This document shows, in pieces, positions 1 through 12,000 of a DNA stretch of 64,000 nt; positions within the stretch are counted from its first letter, which is position 1, and the number at the start of each line of letters is the position of its first letter. This DNA is from Citrus sinensis (Eukaryota > Streptophyta > Magnoliopsida > Sapindales > Rutaceae): positions 7,112,001 to 7,176,000 of the forward strand of contig NC_068562.1 of the NCBI RefSeq assembly GCF_022201045.2, written 5' to 3'. The position numbers were made by a program, and so were the translations under genes. Below the pieces are notes generated by a model, which was not told the DNA's origin, did no database searches, and saw only the letters and a list, made by a program, of their open reading frames with translations.

Positions 1-3000
1 TTATCCTGTTCGGGATAGATCCAGATTGATGTCTGAATTCAAGGATCTAATTGAACAGAGATTGAAGTCTGAATTGAAGCATCTAGTTGAACAATGGAAT
101 CCTTTAAATGGGGACTCAGTAAGTACTTCTATTTATCATACAATAGGGTAAGTTGATATTATGCTACTGCTTATTGGAGACTCATGCATGTCTTGGTTTT
201 AGGAAATTTCTTCTGACATTCGTCAGGCTTCTTCCACTCTTGGTAAGTTGGCTGAAATTGTCAAATGCTGTAGAGATGGTCAGATTTGTGGTGCTGCCCC
301 ACAAGAGCTTGATAGTCTTGAGCAGCTGATGCTGGATGTCATACAGCTCCATCAGAGGTGGCAAACTATCTTTATGTGGCATGATGGTCCTCTTGTGCAA
401 GCAATGAAGGACGGTAGTCTTTTTCTTGTGGATGAAATTTCCCTGGCTGATGATAGTGTACTGGAAAGATTGAACAGTGTCTTGGAGGCAGAAAGGAAAT
501 TGGTAAGTTTCCCTCTTTTCTAGGGTCGGGTTTCCTTAATACATCCTAGGACATTTTGTTGCATGGATTGTCGGACCTAACCATGGTATTGCTAACATTG
601 CTTACTTTATCATAATATTACCTTCGAGCACTACACAAATGTCTGTTACATTTTTTTTTGTTAGATACCAGTATTGTTTTGAGGATTTAGTGGTTTTTTT
701 TTTACAAAATGCTGATATGAATAGAAAGGGAAGATTTGGCTTCAGTTTCCAAGGAATTTCAAGATTCTTCATTCTTTTCTCATCCAGCTTGATTAGGAAA
801 TCTTGGGTTAATTTTTTTGGTTTGGTTTTTTTTCCTTTCTCTGTCGTAGGCTTAGAAGTTCATCATATCCAGAGTTTTGTATAGTTTTTGGAGTACTGCA
901 CTGCAGGAAAGAAGTTTGTGTGCGACTGTTTTTCACTTTTGTAAACCTTTTCGCCTTTACCTATGCTATAAAAGTTCTTCTGTTTCCTATCAGAAAATAA
1001 ATGTCTTCTTCAGTCACGAAATGTATACTAGTGTAGTAGCTGGATTAGAGCAGAGCAATATGGAATTACTTTGCTCGTTAAACAGTTTTAATCATTTTTA
1101 CTGCCTGAAATCATTTTTTTTATTAAAAGAAAAAAAAGTTTAGAGAGAAGAAAAAGGAACCAAAATGATAGATTTTCATCTTTGGCTTTGGTTACCGGAG
1201 GGGTAAATAATTTTTTAGTCCTTATATTTTGGCCTAAGTGTCCATTTAGTTCTTACATTTTGAAAATGCCTCAAGAGACCTCTGTTGTTAAATGTATTAT
1301 ACTCATGCCTTTGTTTTTTATTCGCTTTTATAGTAATTCCCTTCCAACAATGTTCTTGGAGATATTAATTAATTATCTATTAAATAGGTTAATTAGCAAA
1401 TTAACCTTAGAGGCAAAGTAGAAATAAATATAAATTTTTTTATTATTTTACTTTTAGGATTAATTTGGTAAATTAATTTTTTGTTAATAATTATTAGCAA
1501 TATTATAATTGCAAGGGTATTAAGCATTGCTTTAAGTTAGCCAGTATTAATTTATTTTAAATAATTAGAAGATTGTTGTAAGGATATGAAAAACAATAGT
1601 TCATTCGAACTAATAATTATTGGTTAATTTGCTATATTATAGGTTAATTTGTCAATTCATTTTTTTTCATAGATTAATTAATTAGTCTCTCCAAAAGTAT
1701 AGTAAGGGTAAGAGTGTCACATATTCAATAGTAAGGGTGTCTTGAGATATTTTCAAAATATAGTGACTATAAAATATAGGGAGTATTTGAACATTTACCC
1801 GTCAATAGAGCTTGTTTCTAGTTTTAACCCAGTGGTGATTGAAAATCTTTGTTTTATCATCTGTCAAAAGAAATTTGAAATAATGCTAAGAGAACAATTC
1901 GGGTAACCAAAATGTACAATAACAAATGAGTGATTTTAGTTAGTAAGCATGAATTATTCATGGTAGAGCCAGATGTCCTAGTCTCACTTTACAGTTTCTT
2001 GAAAAAAGTATAGGGTGGTAAACTTTTCTTGGTTTTTGCCTGCAATATGAACACATTTTGTATCCTTGGTTGTGACTGTTTCCCTTTTCACAGTCTCTGG
2101 CTGAGAAAGGAGGGCTGATTATGGAAAATGTTACTGCTCATGAAGACTTTTTTGTTCTGGCAACAATGAATCCTGGTGGTGATTATGGTAAGAAGGAATT
2201 ATCACCCGCTCTCCGTAACCGGTTCACTGAGATATGGGTGCCTTCTGTTAGTGATTTAGATGAGCTTGGAAACATTGCATTGCAGAGGTATGTTTGTTTA
2301 GGACATATTTTCATTTGTAGTAGTTCATAAAAATGGAGTCTCCTGCATGATCTTGGTCCCTTTTTATTTATTTACTTATTTACTTATTTACTTTTTTCAG
2401 AATTGCAAACCCAGGACTTTCTGCTCTGGTGGGTCCGATGCTAAATTTCTGGGAGGTGAGTCATGTGTTCTTCATACTTGAGCTATAGACTGATTGTTTA
2501 TTTGTGTAATTGTAACTAAAACCATTTGATTCTTGTAAGCTTTCCAGCACTTATGGAGCTGCCATTTTATGTGCTTCTTCTTTTTGGGGATTTTATTGTG
2601 ACTGCTGTGTGGTAATTGGCTTATTTTATTTTTGTTGCTTAACTCTTACCTTGCTATTGTCATTTGATCTGCTCTGCAGTCATTCAGCCATTTACAAACC
2701 GGAAGAACACTTACTGTGAGAGATCTACTGTCTTGGGTTGCCTTCATTAATGTGACAGAGAGAAGTTTAGGCCCCACTTATGCACTTCTTCATGGGATCT
2801 TTCTTATTTTGCTTGATGGACTTAGTTTAGGTATGTGTGCTTTGCTTGTGTGCTTTGCTAGCCTTTTATATTTGTTCTAGTGATTTGTTACATTTATTTG
2901 CTGAACATAGAAGATCATAGATGAGTCAACTTTTGCTCCTGCATTATTTTACATTTTTTGTTTCAGTTTGTGGGATTTAGCTGAGCACGCTGATTTGTTT

Positions 3001-6000
3001 TCTCTTTCGGTTTCTTGAAGGTTTCATGTTAGTAATTCTTTCTTCAAATGTATATATCTTGGGCATCTGACTATTTGTGCTTTACATTTCACACTAACAT
3101 TTAAGTTATGCACCAATATGAAAATTTTGAATGCAGCAAGGTTGGATACCATTGTTTACGAGCTGTAGTATGTAATGTTCCACCTGTTGTTGTTGTTATT
3201 GTAATTATTTTTTGAGTTGATGGAAGTGGATATCTATTTCTGTATATTTATTTAAGCAGTGAGTTTTTGTTCTTACACTTGGCATTTCCTTGTTACCATT
3301 TGGCATTTACTGAAACTTTTTGCTCTTGTTCTTAACTCACATGGTGTTCTCCTCTTGAATGCTTCTTAGGGACTGGTATTTCTGAAAGGGATGCTGGGGT
3401 GTTGCGGAAGATATGCTTGTCTTTTCTTTTGGAACAATTTAAGGTGTTTTTTCTTTCATCCATTTTTGTATGTTGCTGCAAATAATGAATTTATCTATTG
3501 TTGTTTATTTTGTTTGCAGCAGTAGATGTAACTGATGATTTATGCTATTGTTTTGAATCTTACCATTTTCCATGTAGGATAAAGTTTGCGTGTTAGACTT
3601 TTGTTGGTTTAAATTTCTAAACAGTTTAAAGATTTATTTCTTCATTCCTAAAAGGACAGAATGCTATTATGGCTTAAGTTTGTGACTTCTTTCAATTGTA
3701 AAGTTCTGTTACTTTGATGTGGACTGCTGGCTTTCTGTTGCTGTTCCTGATCTTCAATAATAAAGTTTGGTCTTCTTATTTTTCAATTAAAAGAATCCAT
3801 TTTCTTGAGAAGTCATTAGTTCCCATCCTTGATGTACTTAATATGCTATTCTTACTTGTGTTTAGAGATACTGGATTTTGTTACGCAAGTTAAGAATTGC
3901 GTCTGCATTTGCTTGCAAATGTTGGGGAAGTATCTATAATGCATCAGATTACTGGGAAATCTGTCTAACATATTACAACTGATTTCACTTCTATGCAAAT
4001 CTGCCTTTCTATCTCCTTCTTTTCTTTTATACTTGATCCAATTGTTATCTGTCCTGTAATCACCCTTAGATTTCTTTATTCCCCTTCTGATTGTATTGTT
4101 GTCCCACGTACGGTATCATATCAGTTATGTATGTAAATTGATCCTTGCAGCTGTACTTGTCTCTACCATTGATTTAATATATTCATTAGCATGTACTGTT
4201 GCCAATCCTTTTCTAAAATAAGATATAGAAATTATATTTATCTATTTATTTATTTTTCAGAAAACAGTTATGTTGCCTTTTAGCTGTAATATTGTATTTC
4301 TTTTGGGTGCACACTTTGTTAATCTTTTGGATATTTTGGCGGATTTTTGCTGCTTTATTTAATTTTTTGTTTATCTTTTTAATGATACCCTTTTGCTGCT
4401 ACAGGAGGAAGATAACAGTGTGCTTTATGCAAAGCTTTCAAGTATGGAAAATTATGGTTGGGGTGATATTGGAACAAATGCTGACAGTCCATGCAGTGAT
4501 GCAATGCAGTGTGACAATATCTTTGGCATTGATCCATTTTACATAGAAAAAGGTGATCTGACAATTTTTTTAATAAGCATTAATATTTTTAAGTGTTAGC
4601 TTGTTATGGAGGCACAAGGTCTAGAAACTTGGAAATAATTTGACCAGATGGACTTCTGTTCCATCTCTCTATTATGTGTATGTGTGTGTACACAAAATAA
4701 ATTCAATATTACTATTTTTATTCCCAAAATAAAAAATGAGATGGTGGCAATCAGTACTTTGGACAAAAGTGAAAATATGATAGTCTTATATAGTTGCAAT
4801 CTTTAACTTGTTTATTTCAACTGGATGTGATGGATGTATCATCCTAATACTTATCAGGCAAGGGCTTCCACTCTTGTAATCATGTTTTCTAGTAACATAT
4901 GGATTATGTCTATAGGTGATGAAGAGACTGAGGTTGGAAGTTTTGATTTTTCGGCGCCAACAGCACGTAGAAATGCCTTGCGGGTGTTGCGAGCTATGCA
5001 GCTTTCCAAGCCTGGTTCGGCCTTTTTCTCTGTGCTGCTGATTTCCAATCTCCCTCATTCTTTGTTGGTGGTATGACGTAAATTTGACATCTTGGGTCAT
5101 CTCATGTTTTACAGTGTTACTTGAAGGCAGTCCAGGTGTTGGGAAAACAAGCCTAATTGTTGCCTTAGGAAAATATTCTGGGCATAAAGTTGTACGCATA
5201 AACTTATCTGAGCAGGTTAGTTTGTCTGCCTTTTTAGTTTTCCTGTATGTTCTGTTTCCTTTTCCACACCCCATAACTTCACCATGGTAATGTTGATTGT
5301 GATTTTGGTGCAGACTGACATAATGGATTTGTTGGGTTCGGACTTGCCTGCTGAGAGTGATGAAGGAATGAAGTTTGCCTGGTCTGATGGTATCCTACTG
5401 CAGGTGAAGTTCTTACCTAAAAGCTTTTGTTTCTAGTTCACTTGTGACATATTATGTAATGCTTTCATTTGTTTTGGCAGGCTATTAAGGAGGGTTGTTG
5501 GGTGTTGCTGGATGAGATTAATCTTGCGCCACAATCTGTCTTAGAGGTATTGTTCACAATATTAACTGCTTTCTATCTTTAATGCTTTAAAATACTAATA
5601 ATAAATGACAATTCATTGCTCATGTACATCTTTCTGTGAACAGTAGTGTTGCTGATAGACTGATTTTTTTCTAGGGTTTGAATGCTATTTTGGATCATCG
5701 CGGTGAGGTCTTCATTCCAGAGCTTGGTCTTACTTTTAGGTGTCCATCGTCTTTCAGGGTTTTTGCTTGTCAAAACCCATCTTATCAGGGGGGTGGTAGA
5801 AAAGGCCTCCCAAGATCCTTTCTGAATCGTTTCACCAAGGTTAGATTATTGCATTGTTCTTGTAGATATGGATGTATGACATATATGAATCTGAATGATT
5901 AACCTGACATTAACACAAAGGTTTTGTTGCCATATTCTCTGTTTTATTGGTTTCAGGTATATGTGGACGAGTTAGTAGAGGATGATTATCTTTCTATTTG

Positions 6001-9000
6001 TAGCTCGCGCTTCCAATCAATTCCTAGATCTCTGCTATTGAAGCTTGTCTTATTTAATAAAAGGCTACACAAAGAGATCGTGGTATACCGCAAGTTTGCT
6101 CAGGATGGCTCTCCTTGGGAGTTTAATCTACGTGATGTCATGAGGTCATGTCAGATTTTAAAAGGTCTGATATATTTTCCTAGATTGCAGTACAGTATCT
6201 TCTATTCAGTTTGTTTTACTACTTAGCCAATAATCCTGATTTAACTCCTGAATGTTATGTTGAACTCAGGTGCACCTGAAAAGACAAAATGTGATTACTT
6301 TCTCAATATCCTTTATCTTCAAAGAATGCGTACTGCTGACGATCGCCAAGAAGTTATATGGATCTATGAAGAGATTTTTGGGACAAAACCATTTATAAAT
6401 CCTTACCCAAGGGTGCAGCTGAATCCTCAATACTTAGTAGTGGGGAACACAGCTATCAAAAGGAATTATACTCAGTGTTCTAAAGTTTTAAGTAGTCAGC
6501 TGAAAATTCTTCCTGGTATTCGTCACAGCTTGGAAGCTGCTGCACACTGTATAAAGGAACAATGGTTATGTATTCTGGTGGGTCCCCAATCATCCGGGAA
6601 AACCTCATTGATACGGTTGCTAGCTCAGCTGACTGGCAACATACTGAATGAATTGAATCTCTCATCTGCAACAGACATATCTGAGTTACTGGGATGTTTT
6701 GAGCAGTATAACGTCTTCCGCAGTTTTCGAATGGTTGTTGCTCAAGTTGAGAGCTATATTAACAAGTACAGCAGTTTGCAATTGGAGTCGTCAGTGGAGG
6801 CAATTATTGTTGGAAAAAAGGAATTGATTTCCAGGTGGCTTTCTTTCTCGTCTAGTGTGGATTTTACTCTCTTGTCAAGTTCACATTCTGCATACAAAGA
6901 AAATTGGAAGAGAATAAGCAACTCTCTTCGTTTATTGGTTGAGATCATTGAAAAGCTCAGACTGGATCTGGGGAATAATAGATGTAAAGAACTGAATAGA
7001 ATGGAGAAGACAATATTAAAGTTGCAAGATAACCTGAAGCTATTGCAATCAGCTAAGTTTGAATGGGTTACTGGGTCACTGATAAAGGCTGTAGAAAATG
7101 GAGAATGGATAGTGCTAGAGAATGCAAATCTTTGCAATCCCACGGTATGTGAATGATTCTCATAAAAGTTAGATTTTTATCTTCTATACTCTGTCCTAAT
7201 AATTTTACTAGCTCATCCTAGGCATTGATTAATATGATTCTGCATTGTTAGGTTCTTGATAGGATCAACTCTTTGATGGAACCAAGTGGTACAATTACAA
7301 TCAATGAACGTGGGACTGTTGATGGAAAACCAGTAGTTCTCGGGCCACACCCTAATTTTCGAATGTTCCTCACAGTTAATCCAAGCTATGGCGAAATATC
7401 CCGGGCAATGAGAAATAGAGGTGTTGAAATATACATGATGCCTCCATATTGGTTATTTGATAAAGGGAGTGGGTTCACCTTTGAGGACAGTGAACTAAAA
7501 GATGCAAATAGGTTTCTTGTTCTATCTGGTATACCTGGTGGTAAATTGGTTGAATCGATGTCTAAAGCACATGTTTATGCTAAGTGTGAAGGTTTGCGTT
7601 TTAACAAATCTATTACACATCTTGAGCTTGCTCGCTGGGTTCAGTTATTTCAGCGGCTTCTAATAAATGGCAATCAGCCTAAGTGGAGCCTCCAAATAAG
7701 TTGGGAGCATACTTATCTTTCTTCTTTAGGTGTTGGTGAAGGAGAAAATATAATTAACAAAGCCAGTAATACCTATTTATCAATGATTGAATCTTCTGAA
7801 TCTGCTTCATTGTTTGATAGTTCTCTGTGCATGCCTGGAGGATGGCCAATGCCTTTGAAGTTAAGGGATTTTATATGCTATTCAAAAGAGACATCTGTCA
7901 GACAGAATTGTATGTATCTAGAGTTCCTGGGATCTCAGTTTGCTTCAGGTGAATTGCAAAATTGCTGGAATGGTAGCCCTGTGGATCATGCTTTGACTGC
8001 CAGTAATTGTTCAATGACATACTTAATGAATATCGAGATGCTACAGAGCATTATGTTTCCAAAGATTTCAAACAGGGTGATCTCAAGCTGCAGTGGAAAG
8101 AGAGAATATAACTCAAATTTGACCAAAAAAATGCTGTTGTTTGCTGCCAACTGGACAATTGAACAAGCAACAGAAAGTGATTTTCAGTTGCATCTTCTCT
8201 GGCTTAGCTGGTTTAGTTCTCAACTGCAGCCCTACCATCAGTTCTTCAACTCTTTTCTGACTTCACTCAAAAAAGAGTTGGAGGATCAGATTTGGAAAGA
8301 TCTGTTTCGCCTCCATCGGAAGCTTACATCTCTTTCTTCAGTTAATTTAGACTTGCATCCCATTCCAGTGCTTTCGATGGAGCTAGTTGATTTGACTGCA
8401 TCAGATGATATGTCAAAGGTGCAGCTCTGTAATGCTATTAACTGTGTGGACCTTCTGAGGCTTAGTTATCAACAGTGGAATGCTGAAAATGAGCATGATT
8501 ACTCAGATGAATCTCTGTATTTCCAACCATTTTTGGATTCAGTGAACAATTTGGAGAAGAAGGTCCTGAAGATGCTTGTTAAGTCTCCTTCCTTTGATAA
8601 GTTGCTACAGTTATGCACTGTTCTTCTTGAAGATCACATACTATTTTGGAATGGTATCACTTCATCCAAGTTCGACTTCTTGCTGATTTCTTGGCGTTCT
8701 TTAATGAAGGATGCTAGAAAGTTGCACGAATTTTGTCCTAGGGAGGTTCAGAATGTCTTGGTAATCTCTCTTGACATTGAGCACTTTGTACTTATTTTTA
8801 ATTTTTTACTTGTATTTGAATTGAATACACCATGTGCTTCTTTTACATTTTTGCTTGTAATTGAATTAATAAACTTTTCTTTGCTAATTGTCTAGATGGA
8901 GGGCGAGAGTCTGGCTGAAGTTTCTTCTTGGCACTTTCAGTCAGAGAGGTCTTTACTCTGGGTTCATGGTGGTCATCCATTTTTGCCTCAATCTGCTAAA

Positions 9001-12000
9001 TTATATCATCAACAGCATCAGCTTCTAGAGTTATGTGAATCTCTTTGGCAAAAGCAAGGTATGATCTTGATATTTCGATTCTGAAAGTACTTTGGCCTTT
9101 AAAAGTTAACATCTTTTTCTTTCAATCATGTAGCATAAATAATTTTTTGGATATATTTTGTGGAACAGCGAGTGATTGTCTTGTTGATGTTGCATCTTCC
9201 AATCCTGAATTCCGCTACCTGGCATTGCAAGGTAGGATTTTCTTTACATCGTTCGATGGTGATTTGTGGTCATTACCTAATGTCGGGGAGTACTGTACTT
9301 TATTGTTTCTGTTAAGCCTACTGTATTACTGTGATTATGTCACATTAAGTAATTATGTCAGGTGAGAGTTTATTTCATGTTCCGTACACTATTTTGAACA
9401 TTTGCAGTCGTTTTAAATTGCTATTCTCTAGGGCTTTGGTATGTCATTGGATATTGATGATTTTAAATGTCATCACATATAATGAAGATGATCTCCATAT
9501 TGATGATTTTGAACTAACCATATATGCTCATTCCTCTAGGGCTTTGTATGTCATCACATATTGCATGCAAATCTAATGAAGATGATCTCCGCATTGCTCA
9601 ACAGTTGGAGGATGTGTATCAGGTTAGTTCCCTTGATGATTTTGAATTATGGTGTTATATGCATAGCTGATACTTTGCACTCATAAGGCAGTTGTTTGAT
9701 TCTTTGCAGATGCTTGTGAGGAGGTTTGAATATGAAAAACGCAAGCTTGAAGCAAATTTGGGGCGTGATCAGCTATTTGATTCAGATTTAGCCTCTTGTT
9801 GTGTTTTCCACTCAGAAGTATTGTGTAAAAAGCCTCGATATGATAGTTGGCTCGACATACTTCCTATAAATGACAGTGCAAGTTGGTTCCTGGATATGGA
9901 ATTACTTCAAGAGCTTTCAGCGATCTCTATTGTTGATCACACGGAATTGCAGCTTGTAAGATCAACTCTATTCTTTTTTAGGCGTTCTTATTCCTTACTA
10001 CACCTGTGTTTGTTATTTCCTGTTTAAGATGTCAGTGCTTAGGAAGAAAGCCAAAAAACAGCTTGGTTTAGGGTGGATATTTAAAGCTTATAGTGCTGTG
10101 GTTATTTGAACAGTCTTGGTGGTAATATTCAAGTTTCCATGTACTTGTTAGACGTTAATTTTAGAATTTGATCTGTTGGTTTCAGTATGCTTAAAAGGTA
10201 TAAGATTTTTATTGAAAAGAAAAAGGTGCAAGTTTGAGATTTTGGTTTAGTTCACTCATTATTTAATGCTTTGTTCGCTGATCTTTAATTACAGGCATTA
10301 AGTAGTGTGTCTCACCTTCTGGAGTCTGCACTGAAATTTTCATTGACCGCCTCAAGGAGACCACCTCAAACTTTCGTACCACATCAAAAACTCTTGTGGA
10401 TGCTAGATGCTTGGATGTCAGTGGATGCCGGTCAGTATAATTCCATATTAGCACGTGTTCCTTCATTTTTATTTATTTGCTAATGATATGTAATTTGTTG
10501 AGTAACAGCACATGTGAAAGTTGCCAGTTTTGTTCTTGAGATGTGGTTCCACTGGCATTCATTTTTGTGGAGCTATCATCCTGCCCCGTTGATGGTATGC
10601 ACAGTGAACTTGGATTTTACGTTACGGCATGATATGTGATGGTTAAAATTTAGGAGTTTTCCTGTTTCATGATTTGCTTTTTGGTATGTAGAGCCTCTCA
10701 AGTAAAGGCAACCATGACATTCCTCTTCCTCAGCTGCTCATTCAGCCTGTGAAAACAGCAGTTGTCTTCCAGATTCTGTAAGAAATTACTCATACAACTT
10801 TATTTAATAAACAAAGGATATAAGCATGCGCTATCGTGTCAGATATTGATATATGGATGTTAGAAACATTGGTACTATTGAGAAATTGTTTCTGCATGGT
10901 ATTTTCTTAGATGATATTCAAATGAAGAACTGGTGTGTTATTTTTTTGATAGGAAACCGAGAAACTTTTATACTGGCCTGAGGTCCACAAACTAACATCT
11001 TCCCTGCAGTGTAGAATACCAAAAACTACAGAAACTTTGAATAAAACTTTGGTGTTTTATCCACTTCTATATTTGCAGACTTCATTAAAAATAATAATTA
11101 TTAAGAAACTGAAGCTGAATCTTGTGATGGGATGCTTTGTTTATGAGGTTTAGACGCCTTCTAAACTTTCTTTCTTTTCTTTCTCTCCCCCCCCGGCCCA
11201 ATTTCAGACAGAGTAGAGATGATATCAAAGATTATTCTGTGTACTGCCTTAAGCTTAAAGTTGCTTCACGTAACTTTTGGGAAAGTCCTGCACCCAAGAG
11301 TTTCCCTAGTTCTCTCTTAGCTGTGGCTCGTTCCATTTTCAATCAGGTATTCTGTTTCCTGTGAATGCTGGAGTATTTATTGTCTCAGTAATTGAAGTTT
11401 TAACTTTAGGATAATGCCAGATTATATGTGCGCACAAAAAATCATTTGATGCTGGAAAATTTGCTGAAATCAAGTCCATGCTTTGTGCTTTTGGAAAGAG
11501 TGTGGTTACGGTACGTGCTCCCTCTTTGATTTATATTGCATTTCTGCATCTTGGTAAATAGATAAACTTTTGTTGCACCCAGAGACTTGGCCATTGTATT
11601 TATTTTTATGCTTTCAGTTTGAATATTATACAGTAGAAACCACATTGATTATCGTATATTTATCGAATTGGAGTTTCATATGTTGCATGAAATGTTTCAT
11701 TTTTTTGGAGCTCCCTTTTCACCCTAAGTGTCTAATAATTGGCATTGCTCAGCATTTTAATTATATTTTCCTCTTTGGCAGCAAGATAGCATTTGTCATT
11801 TGAACTCGCTTATTGCATCTTCAAGCCATCAGAGATTGAAATCTTTGGTGCATTTGTTTATTGAGCCACTGCTTCGAGAACTCTATCTTCACTGCTCTCC
11901 CATTGGTAATGTGGTTTTTTCCTTTTCTTGTTTTCACAAGTTCATCTAAATACTAGTATCTTCTTGAAAAAAAATGTAAAATGGAATATAATTGACTCTA

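Larger units (their letters stand above)
1..8760 (+). other. MDN1: MDN1 exons covering the C-terminal AAA modules
   Basis: Exons by splice borders: 1-118, 203-502, 2094-2287, 2401-2455, 2680-2830, 3370-3443, 4405-4552, 4916-5014, 5115-5215, 5314-5403, 5481-5546, 5675-5839, 5957-6164, 6270-7144 and 7252-8760. The first exon reads in frame from base 2. One AAA module is only partly present: its Walker B is in exon 203-502 and its sensor/arginine-finger block (SPALRNRF) is in 2094-2287. The next module has Walker A split over 4916-5014 and 5115-5215, Walker B in 5481-5546, and RSFLNRF at the end of 5675-5839. The last module has Walker A near 6580-6610 and a Walker B-like WIVLENAN near 7107-7130, followed by MRNRG. 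These are inferred to be AAA4 (part), AAA5 and AAA6. Confidence 0.85.

Noticed and set aside
639..1421. Several short ORFs in the large MDN1 intron
   Set aside because: T-rich intron translation full of Phe and Leu, no family resemblance, bounded by strong splice sites of MDN1.
4786..5274. 162-codon minus-strand ORF across MDN1 exons
   Set aside because: It is antisense to two exons with a clear Walker A coding frame and has no recognisable domain.
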